Shown: piece by piece, positions 31,811-39,686 of the stretch
How positions within the stretch are numbered: position 1 is the stretch's first letter
Layout of the letters: the number at the start of each line of letters is the position of its first letter
Assembly (NCBI RefSeq): GCF_963678635.1
Contig: NW_026971149.1
Span: 1,242,001-1,306,000, forward strand
Length of the DNA: 64,000 nt
Reading direction: 5' to 3'
DNA from: Symsagittifera roscoffensis
Lineage: Eukaryota; Xenacoelomorpha; Acoela; Convolutidae
Translations under genes and position numbers: made by a program
The notes under the pieces: model-generated
What the model saw: the letters and a program-made list of their open reading frames with translations, nothing else
What the model was told of the DNA's origin: nothing
The model's database searches: none

Positions 31811-33522
31811 ATGCCGTCACTTGCCTGAACATCTTCACATGTTGTCCGATCGGCGCTCTCGTCGTCAGAAATCTTCCTGGTCTTTCTTCTCGATTTCTCA
31901 TCATGATTCAATCTCACATCCTGCAGTGGTCTTGCGTTCACTGGTCCCATCGTGTTATTAGAGGGCAGTCCCTCTACATCAGCAAATCTCACGGCCATTT
32001 TGGAACTGAAGTTTAAACTCGCGGCTATCAGCCAGTCTACGCCTGTTATGGAGTACAGCCTGCTAACGGACAGCCTCGCTCCATTCAGCATCCTCCTTGC
32101 ATCTTCGATGAGGCTCACCCTCTGGAGATCCAGCTTCATTAGCTCGTCTTTGAATACATGCCAGGGAGAGGGTATGGGTCTTGACCACATCAAAGAGCCT
32201 CTGCCCGGGCGTCTCTCCTCTCGACTGGTACTTGTCGTCTCCGATCTTGTGTCTGATCTAGACGTGCTGGTTGCCTCCTCGATTGGGTTAACAGGTCCTA
32301 GTCTTTTCCGAGGATGAATGGTCCTCCTCACCGGTGCTTCTCCCAATCGGTCTTGAACATCTGTCCTTTGACCTGGTTCGCTGGAGCTATGTTGTCTATA
32401 GTTCGTGACGTCCGGGACCGACCCCAAGCGTGTTTCCAGGTAAGGAGGCACAAGGATCGTAATCACCGCGTCACTCGTTGTTCTTTCTTCCTTCAGCACT
32501 CCTGTATTAAAGAGTTCCGCCTCTAGTTTGTCCAAGCGCTCTTGGAAGACTATATTCAACCAAGCCTGTCCTTCGATGCTATCGAAATGGATGCCGTCCG
32601 TGGTCAGTCTGGCCTGATCCATGGCTCTCAACTCATGTTCAATATCCATGAGGATCACTCTTCCGGCATTCCGACTTGCGAGATTCCTCACGATGTTATT
32701 CCACCTGACGACTCCTTCGTTGTGCCTTCTCCCTGCAGCTGTCAAGCTCCTCGCGTTCATTGGCACAGTGCAAACGGTCAGTACCGCGCAATTGAATTTC
32801 TGCCAGAGAGTAGTGAACAAACACACCATCATTGATTCCCATAGCGCTTCCTGCTCATCTGAAGCTCTGGAGATGTCATTCGTCCCGACAATGATCATCA
32901 CATTGGGGATCCTCCCTGGATTCATCAGTTCCACCATCCGATATAACTGGGCTATCGTCGCGCCTCCAAAGGCCATCATCGTGGTGACCCACAAGGTCCT
33001 CAAAATCGATAGTACTCTGAGCAAGCTGTCTCCCAGTATCAGATGTGATGTCCCCAGTGGTGGTTGCTGCAGGTTTACTGCCGGGCTCCAAGTCGCTCGA
33101 TTGAAGCAAGCTCTCGGATCTGTCTCCGGAACTCCCGTGAAATTGTATTTCAATTGATTGTTCTTTTGTACGTCTATTATGCGAGACTCTTTCTTCGCTG
33201 GCATCTTCTGTACTCTTCTCTCTGGGGCCTTCGAGCTCCCCATGAGTGGCGTCACGTCACTTATCCCCTGTCTGATCACTGTTTGGGAGAGTCGTACTCT
33301 GCCCGTGTCGTCGATCGTTCCATAGGGTGCAGTCACCCCGGAACCTCGTGTATTCCTTTTGGCGACTAGTCGTCCAGCTGTTTCTACCAGCCTCTGCATT
33401 GTTTGCTCCACGACTGGATCACCCAAGGTGTCACTAGGGTCCGGGATCGTCACTCCACCTGTTGCTACCGGGAGTCGTGTTTCCGTCGTCTGGCTCATTT
33501 CCCGAGGCGTCAAGAGCTCCAT
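31807..33522 (-). CDS. SGNH/GDSL-type hydrolase encoded by the LTR element
   Basis: 571 residues. All SGNH blocks are visible: block I HLILGDSLLRVL (Ser166), block II Gly in FGGATI (186-187), block III IIVGTNDISR (Asn215) and block V TTDGIHFDS..G (Asp309, His312). The Ser-Asp-His triad and the oxyanion Gly and Asn are thus all present. This family includes esterases and lipases; the substrate is unknown. N-terminal 130 residues and C-terminal 230 residues are polar and low in recognisable structure. The preceding ORF ends in TAG directly followed by this ATG in the same frame, so the two may once have been one 829-codon protein. No signal peptide is evident. It lies where env sits in some elements. 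Confidence 0.72.
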   Translation of the reverse strand: MELLTPREMSQTTETRLPVATGGVTIPDPSDTLGDPVVEQTMQRLVETAGRLVAKRNTRGSGVTAPYGTIDDTGRVRLSQTVIRQGISDVTPLMGSSKAPERRVQKMPAKKESRIIDVQKNNQLKYNFTGVPETDPRACFNRATWSPAVNLQQPPLGTSHLILGDSLLRVLSILRTLWVTTMMAFGGATIAQLYRMVELMNPGRIPNVMIIVGTNDISRASDEQEALWESMMVCLFTTLWQKFNCAVLTVCTVPMNARSLTAAGRRHNEGVVRWNNIVRNLASRNAGRVILMDIEHELRAMDQARLTTDGIHFDSIEGQAWLNIVFQERLDKLEAELFNTGVLKEERTTSDAVITILVPPYLETRLGSVPDVTNYRQHSSSEPGQRTDVQDRLGEAPVRRTIHPRKRLGPVNPIEEATSTSRSDTRSETTSTSREERRPGRGSLMWSRPIPSPWHVFKDELMKLDLQRVSLIEDARRMLNGARLSVSRLYSITGVDWLIAASLNFSSKMAVRFADVEGLPSNNTMGPVNARPLQDVRLNHDEKSRRKTRKISDDESADRTTCEDVQASDGM

Positions 33523-34296
33523 CTAGGACTGCCCACGAGGATCACTCCTTGCAGGTATCGCCTTCTCCACGGCGGTTTTCAACGCCATCTGTTCCGATCG
33601 TTGTTTGTAGTCCTGCCTCAAGCGCTCCATTTCTTGACCCTGCTTTTTGTTGCAGTCTTCGAACAACCTTTTCCTCATGTCCCGATCTTCCTCCATGCTG
33701 AGCATGGTCTTAGTCATCTCATCTAGCTCCCTTCTCGTTCTTTCCAGTTCATCCTTCATCCCATCCAGGTCTTGCATGGTTTGGTCCGTCTGAACCTTCT
33801 GTCCTACTTTCGCCCTATTTGTTGGCACAGCTGCTCTCAGTGGTGAACCAGACGAGGCAGCCTCGATGTTCATCTCCTGATGCATTCTCGTCAGCCCAGG
33901 TTTGGGCTTGGAGGGCATAGGCATTTCACCTGCTTGGTGAGTCCTAGAACTTCCCAACCCAGGCTGATTCGCCAAGTCACTCCCTGAGAGAGCCCCGTTT
34001 CTCCACCTCATCACTCTCATTTTCGGGCGTTCTAGTACTCCCCTTTTTCCATATGCTGGCATCAACAGAACCTTCGTGGGGCGGTCCCCACGGTTGTCAT
34101 GCCCCAAGATGTTGATCAGGGCGGTCAGCAACATGACTACCTCTGGGTCCTCCTGAGCGAAGTCTCGTTCCATCAGCCGACGATAGATCGCATCTACCAT
34201 CGGTCCCACATATGCCTCTGCCAGGTCCATCAATTCATCCAGGTTGAAATTGTCCATACTGTTCTTCAGATTTGATTTAATTCGATTCGATTCCAA
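33523..34296 (-). CDS. Coiled-coil cargo protein preceding the SGNH ORF
   Basis: 257 residues. The N-terminal 70 residues are acidic and helical-looking (LDELMDLAEAYVGPMVDAIY, then DPEVVMLLTALINILG), the middle is Pro/Ser-rich, and residues about 172-245 form a strongly charged heptad-like stretch (LERTRRELDEMTKTMLSMEE, EMERLRQDYKQRSEQM). No known domain is recognised. It ends with TAG immediately followed by the ATG of the SGNH ORF in the same frame, which suggests either one protein split by a nonsense mutation, stop-codon readthrough, or tight stop-restart coupling. An N-terminal multimerisation module for the hydrolase is inference. Confidence 0.55.
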   Translation of the reverse strand: MESNRIKSNLKNSMDNFNLDELMDLAEAYVGPMVDAIYRRLMERDFAQEDPEVVMLLTALINILGHDNRGDRPTKVLLMPAYGKRGVLERPKMRVMRWRNGALSGSDLANQPGLGSSRTHQAGEMPMPSKPKPGLTRMHQEMNIEAASSGSPLRAAVPTNRAKVGQKVQTDQTMQDLDGMKDELERTRRELDEMTKTMLSMEEDRDMRKRLFEDCNKKQGQEMERLRQDYKQRSEQMALKTAVEKAIPARSDPRGQS

Positions 34297-34701
34297 GGTT
34301 TTGACTCAAGTGAGTAATTAAATGATCAATCAGGATCTAGAAAAGAAGTCGCAAATATCCCACTTGCCAGTTTCACCTTAACATATATCGCTAAAAATGC
34401 TAAAATTTGCTTAAGAACAGTTCAGATAAAAAGATATTTATCCTAAAATTTATTAAAATCAATCGGTTTCTAAAATTTTGGAATTCGACCTAAGATTGGA
34501 CAGTCTAAACTTTGGATCTATTCCTTAGATTGTCCTTCAGTTGTTCATGGTCACTAACCCCTACTTGCCCAATATCTTAATAACATAACACATAATAATC
34601 ACCTAACACATAACCTACACCACATAACTTTGTCTTTAGCCTATCACCTCCCTACACGTCAATCAGCCTATACTTAAATAATATTTCTTATGCAGATATA
34701 C
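34297..34701. other. Gene-free segment between cargo ORFs
   Basis: AT-rich, about 400 bp, with several short A/T-rich motifs (ataacacataataatcacc) and no ORF. It could be an intron, spacer or internal promoter region. Nothing more specific is supported. Confidence 0.55.
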
Positions 34702-35646
34702 TTATAATTTAGTATCTGAGAATGTCACGTGTACAAGCGCGTACAGTTCCCTAGGATGCAGTCGGCCTCTGTTCGGATCATACACTGGAAACGAGAGCTC
34801 CTTTACGTCCATTTCCAAGAGGAAATCTCTCAGCCTCGTCAAGGACAAGACTAGGTTCTCCGGGTCCACGTGCTGCTTCTCCGTCGCCCTCGTCACCAAG
34901 AAGCATAGGTATTTTCCCGGTATTTGGGATGCCGCCGGAGGCAAGGCTGCTACGCCCCCTACTCCTGGTCGTTGCTTGCTAAGGAATTCCACGTTTTTGT
35001 ATTCTCTCTTAAAATCTGCCGCTTAGGCTGTCCTAAAACTCATGTCTGCTGTGACTGCTATCGCACATGTTCTGTTTGTGAGTATGAAATCACTGTCTGT
35101 TAATACTATGCTACTTGAATATTCATTTGGTAAGTTAAAGTATGAGTCAACCACCCTCCCTATGTCAAGTTTCTTAGGTTCTTCGCCTGTTTCTGCTTCT
35201 AAATCTCCTGTTTCTCTTGCTATTCTCAATTTTTTTATCAGGTTTTCAGTGTGGGTAAGTCCTACGCCCACTCCCCGGACAAAAATATCCTTCGACGTCC
35301 ACGTCGATCGCACACCGGATATCAAGTCGAGGTTAGAAGCCGGAAAGAGTAGCTGTCCTTCCTGGGCAGCCCAGGAAGGATCATCTCGTTCGGTCTTGAT
35401 GTATTTCGCTTTTTCACGATCTACGTCTTGAATCGTGACACTGGTCTCTTTGGGGTCTGATGTCATTTCGTTCAGCCACTCCAAGACTCGCAGATTCGTG
35501 AGATCATCTCCGTAGGACTCCGGTTGCTCCTCGTCGAAATCTACTTCGGGTTTCGACCTGTCCTCGATCCATTCCTGGTCGTGATCATCTTCTATGTCAA
35601 TGTCTTGTGAGACTGTTATGCTTTGTAGACCCACCATTTCTTCCAC
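34702..35646 (-). pseudogene. Macrodomain-like cargo ORF interrupted by one in-frame stop
   Basis: One reading frame runs from 35646 to 34702 with a single TAA at 35025-35023. Upstream is an acidic region (SQDIDIEDDHDQEWIEDRSK), downstream part resembles a macrodomain of the TARG1/Poa1 type: TNRTCAIAVTADMSF (compare the family 'AIAHCVS.D'), a Phe-rich helix, GKYLCFLVTRAT, PENLVLSLTRLRDFLLE, LSFPVYDPNRGRL and YALVHVTF. Macrodomains bind or hydrolyse ADP-ribose derivatives. The stop falls right after MSFRTA, inside the fold, so this copy is broken unless the stop is read through. The upstream part may be the tail of the integrase polyprotein. Assignment is by pattern and needs a profile search. 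Confidence 0.5.
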
Positions 35647-35707
35647 TATCTTTTTCAGATCTATCCTATCTACTACAAAGTCGTCACCGTAACGGTTGTA
35701 TTTCTTT

Positions 35708-36097
35708 CTAGGTCTTCGTGAAGTAATCTATCATGATCAAGACTTGGTTATAACCGCTGTCTGTCATGCATATCTTCTGGTGATCTATCTGCACCACCTC
35801 GTTGAATTCAGACGACTCAATCGATTGTAAAGGAAATCGCAATTTCCTTGGATCCTTGACCTGTTGGCAGGACAGGCACGCTGTTACCCATTTCTCACAT
35901 AACTTTTTCATTCCAGGCCACTCAAAGAGCTTCAGGATCCTCTGATACACTTTGTCGATCCCTTGGTGGCCCATCTGATCATGCGATCTAAACAATAGTT
36001 CTGTTTGATAGAGTTGCAGCAACTCTATTGCGTTGTACTTGTATAAGACTTTGTCTTCTTCTCTTCTCTTGCAAGCCACGATCCTGTGCTTGTTCAG
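35708..36097 (-). pseudogene. Integrase zinc domain and truncated catalytic core
   Basis: Continues the RNase H frame after an in-frame TAA (36100-36098). HHCC zinc residues are visible from the GTG at 36079: H33, H38 (RSHDQMGHQG), C68 and C71 (ACLSCQQ). The first catalytic Asp is in VVQIDHQKI (residue 99). After MIDYFTKT the frame ends in TAG, and a shifted frame continues directly as PRKKYNRYGDDFVVDR. The second Asp and the Glu of the D,D-35-E core, normally over the next 100 residues, are missing, so an internal deletion joins the core start to the C-terminal tail. Confidence 0.8.
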
Positions 36098-38092
36098 TTA
36101 TAATCTCCCCTCCTTCTGCATGAAGTTTTGTCTCAGGATCCGATAACTGTCTTCTTCCAGGTCACCTTTGTCTGGTGCAACATTTTCTATCCACCTTTTC
36201 AGGTTACTTATCATGCGGTCATTTCTTTGCGCCCTTAGTAGGTCCGAGAGTCTGTATCTCGCCTTCAAATATGTCTTCATGACCCTCATTTGACAATTCA
36301 TCTCATTGGGCTGGTGTGTGTCCTCCTCCATCTTTACGCACCAAATCTTCGCCAATGGTTGTTTTTCTTGTTTGAACGGTTGAAGATCAGTCCTGACTAC
36401 CTCTTTTTGTGGCAACAGACTTATCGACCGCTTGGATACCGCTATCGTTTCCAAATCATCTGCTACGTTGTCAAAGATCCTTTCATTTGGTATGAGATAG
36501 CGATCACTGTCAGGGTCTTGGTACACTTCTCTATCCAGATCCCTTGCGCGAGTTTCCACTAGTAGTGTGTGGATCGCTAGTTCTGACAGTTCTGATCTCG
36601 AGCTCGAGTTCCTGTCTGAATATGTGTCCATACTTGAATTCCTGAAGCTGTCCTCCATTGAAGCCTCTGTGATGGAGTCTGCACCCTCCATCAGATCAGG
36701 TCCGTACCTTCTCCGCATCCATCTAAACTCCCTGTAAAAAACGTTGCTCCCTAGGTCCTGTTTCTTGTCATGGACTTCTTCATCTATCTCAGACTCCCCG
36801 GACATATATTCTTGTCCCTGATGTTGATCTCGAACTCGCCGGTTTATCTTACCATTTGTCTCCCCGGACAAACAATCTTGCTCCAGTTCTCGTTCAACCT
36901 TCTCACCTTCTCCATCTTGGTCTTCAAAGGTGACGGTTTTCGTTCGCGTATCGTTACCCTGCTCTTTCCAACCGTATGAAGTACTCACTAAGACCTCACG
37001 GGGTATTGAGGACACCAGTTGCTGAACTATTGATATACAATCCCTCTCGTTGTCTTTATGTTGTCGTATTGATGGCATGATCTTCACCTTCTCACTGACT
37101 GTCAGTGATGCCATGGCTGCTGCCCACTCGGGGTCATCTTTGGTCACTTCTCTCTCTAACAATCCACCCAGCATCCGCATCACTTGCGGTGTGACCTGCA
37201 CCGTTTTGTCCAGTAATGAGAGGCTGTTTATGTTCATGCGAGAGAGTTCCTGCTGGACCAGGTTTGAGCGCAGCAGCAGATCCAAGGGCACCGGGTCCCT
37301 TTTGGATAGGATTTTTATCTCGGCTGCTTTTTCCACTGGTAACTCAGGATGCCCTGGTATTGGATATCCAGACTTATCTAACCATCTCGTTAAGGGAAGC
37401 GCCTCATAAGTTTCTTTGTCCAGAAACGAGAAACTTTCCTTTATCTCTGCCTGATTGGCTTGCTTCTGCTCCAATCTTTCATAGAATTCAGTTTTCTTAC
37501 TGAGGCTGTCAGCGTTCTGGTGTTTGTCACGCATCCTGTGCTCGATTATCATGTGGTAGCCATCCAATCTTACTATCCATCTACCAATATAACTCTGATC
37601 CATCGAGTAGGTCTTCAACCAGGATAACGCTCTGTTGTCCACGCGTAACTTGAAGGGAGCGCTCCCCAAGTATGCACGGTACTTTTCCACGAACGTGACT
37701 ACTACAAACATTTCTGCTTTTGGTGCACCATATTTCATCTCAGTGTCATTCAAGACTTTGCTGCCAAATGCAATGGGACGAAGAACCGTTCTTCCATTCC
37801 ATTCTTGTTCCTGGTGCAATATTCCTGAGATGGCTACTACCGACGCGTCTGTGTCAAGAAAATACATGCCATATTTTGTAGGCATGCCTAGTACTGGCGC
37901 TTCGCACAGTTCCCGCTTTATGTTCTCGAAGGCGATCTGTGCTTCATCGTTCCACTCGAACTTCTTTCCTTTGTTGCGCATCAGCTTCTGCATTGGATAC
38001 ACCTTACCCGCATATCCTTTGATGAATTCACGGTAATAATTGGCAAACCCTAGGAAGCTCATTAGCTGTGTGTCCGTCCTCGTGCCTTCCAT
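36098..38092 (-). CDS. pol: Pol: RT connection, RNase H and a 450-residue extra region
   Basis: 664 residues. Residues 1-60 are the RT connection (LMSFLGFANYYREFIKGYAG, FEWNDEAQIAFENIK). RNase H follows with FLDTDAS (Asp80), AEM (Glu127), VDNRAL (Asp152) and QNADSLS (Asp195). Residues about 215-650 do not match integrase or RNase H; they are acidic and Ser-rich (EDQDGEGEKVERELEQ, SMEDSFRNSSMDTYSDR) with some folded-looking parts (PLDLLLRSNLVQQELSRMNI). In typical Ty3/Gypsy elements only a short linker occurs here. The start ATG lies in a frame shifted relative to the upstream RT ORF (WKA|RTDTQ), so the ORF start is not the true protein start. Confidence 0.85.
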   Translation of the reverse strand: MEGTRTDTQLMSFLGFANYYREFIKGYAGKVYPMQKLMRNKGKKFEWNDEAQIAFENIKRELCEAPVLGMPTKYGMYFLDTDASVVAISGILHQEQEWNGRTVLRPIAFGSKVLNDTEMKYGAPKAEMFVVVTFVEKYRAYLGSAPFKLRVDNRALSWLKTYSMDQSYIGRWIVRLDGYHMIIEHRMRDKHQNADSLSKKTEFYERLEQKQANQAEIKESFSFLDKETYEALPLTRWLDKSGYPIPGHPELPVEKAAEIKILSKRDPVPLDLLLRSNLVQQELSRMNINSLSLLDKTVQVTPQVMRMLGGLLEREVTKDDPEWAAAMASLTVSEKVKIMPSIRQHKDNERDCISIVQQLVSSIPREVLVSTSYGWKEQGNDTRTKTVTFEDQDGEGEKVERELEQDCLSGETNGKINRRVRDQHQGQEYMSGESEIDEEVHDKKQDLGSNVFYREFRWMRRRYGPDLMEGADSITEASMEDSFRNSSMDTYSDRNSSSRSELSELAIHTLLVETRARDLDREVYQDPDSDRYLIPNERIFDNVADDLETIAVSKRSISLLPQKEVVRTDLQPFKQEKQPLAKIWCVKMEEDTHQPNEMNCQMRVMKTYLKARYRLSDLLRAQRNDRMISNLKRWIENVAPDKGDLEEDSYRILRQNFMQKEGRL

Positions 38093-38637
38093 GTCAACAC
38101 AGCCTCTACTGCCTCCGGATCTGACCTCACACCATGCATGTCCACCATTCTTCCCAGGTACTTAATCGAATCCCTAAGGGTTTTACATTTTGATTGTTTG
38201 CATTTCAAGCCTGCTCTTTTCATACATCCAAAGACCTCATCGAGCCGATCAATGTGGTCCTCCAGGGTCGGTGTCGCTATGACTACGTCATCCACGTAAC
38301 ACATCAAGAGATTCCCGTACGATTTGGTCACTCCTGTCAAAGCCTGAGCCATCAGTCTTTGAAAAGTTGCCGTTGCATTGCACAAGCCGAAGGGCATCCT
38401 CTTCCTCTGGTACAACCCTAATTCGCACGCGAATCCGGGTTTCTCTCTATCTTTCTTCCGCAGAGGGACCTGCCAGAAGGCAGAACCCAAGTCCAACGTT
38501 GTGAAGAACTCGGCATCACCAAGCTTAGAGAGGCTCTCGTCTATTCGCGGTATCGGGTACGCATCCTTTATTGTAACCGCGTTCAAGTAACGAAAGTGCC
38601 CCCTTTCTTTTTCGCCATTACCACCCCGCAAGCCCAT
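38062..38637 (-). pseudogene. pol: Reverse transcriptase palm/fingers
   Basis: 191-residue frame with RT blocks RYLNAVTIKDAYPIP, FFTTLDLGSAFWQVPL (first catalytic Asp, block A, residue 49), PFGLCNATATFQRLM and CYVDDVVIATP (YVDD 114-117), then KCKTLRDSIKYLGRMV. Catalytic residues are intact. It is out of frame with both neighbours: upstream the frame breaks at KKKGGTF|RYLN, where the usual 'R.CVDYR' block appears shortened, and downstream at TWKA|RTDTQLM. Both breaks look like small indels, so a continuous polymerase cannot be made from this copy. Confidence 0.9.
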
Positions 38638-39686
38638 GGCGATTTCGAGTGTTCTATCATGTCGTATTCAAGCAACATTTCTATTTCCGCTCGGCACGCT
38701 TCCGATTTGTGTGGCGTCTTTCGTCTTGCGCCCTCTCTGTGCGGAACGGCACCTTCTTCCAGTTCAATTTCGTGTTCGACGAAGTTACAGCAACCGATAT
38801 CCGCTTTATGTTTCGAAAATACATCTGCGTTACGATTTAAAACGTCCCGCATATTTTCGAAATCTCCCTCACCTATTTTCCCTTTTAAATGTTCTATTTC
38901 TGGCAAAACCGGTTTGTCAGAATCTAGTTCAAATGACGAGGGGCGTTCCGGAAAATTCGAGCAACTTGATAAGCCGTCGTCCAATTCGGATTTCATTGAA
39001 AACAATTTATGAATAGATTTTAATTGATTATTTCTCTTTAAAATTTTATCTTTATTGGCATGATAAGGACAGTCTTTCACATTATGTTTCCTCAAGTTTT
39101 GTGTCTCCTCATAGTCTGTCCTCATCGGCAAAGCGTAACCAAGCTTCTTTCCACGCTGGATTGAAACCGTGGTGTCCAGTGTGTTCAATAACACACTGAC
39201 ACAAAGTCCGTTCCGCGTTACCGAGAAGCTCCGGCCTAAAATCACCGAACTCTGACTGTTTGGATTCGGTACTAAACAAACCTGTTTACTATCGCTTAAT
39301 GAATTTAAACTTCTCATTCTAAAAATTGCCACCACAGCTTGTCCTGGCTGTAGTTTTAATTTTCTGTCTAAAAAATTTGGTACCTTGTTTTCGTCTGTTA
39401 TTATCCTATTAATTGGTTTATTAACATACTTCCGGTCCGGGTTTCTAATCCGTATCAGACCATTGTTCAAGTCAATCATCACGTCAAAATTCCTGACAAA
39501 ATCTCTGCCCAAGATGAATTGGTCGGCGTCGTCCAAATTCTCTACCAACAGGAAGCTCATCCAAAGATCCCGCCCTCCCATGTGGAGGACCGTTATTGGC
39601 GTTTTTCCGGCTACGTAGATTGCTCCTCGATTGGCGGCGGCCAGTCGGAGATTCGTTGGAATTAGATCTTCCCTCGTGAAACCCAT
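38583..39686 (-). pseudogene. pol: Protease C-terminal part and start of RT
   Basis: 367 residues. Residues 1-80 complete the aspartic protease (NLRLAAANRGAIYVAG, DQFILGRDFVRNFDVMIDL with the family ILGxDF motif). A long linker of about 200 residues follows, then RT N-terminal blocks: FVEHEIELEEGAVPH, EIEMLLEYDMIEHSKSPWAC and VVMAKKKGG. The first ATG is not a real start: the protease frame comes from the upstream ORF, and a one-base loss in the TTAAAATTT run near 39700 separates them. Confidence 0.85.

Noticed and set aside
32621-33157. 178-residue plus-strand ORF opposite the SGNH domain
   Set aside because: Antisense shadow of a frame that carries all SGNH blocks.
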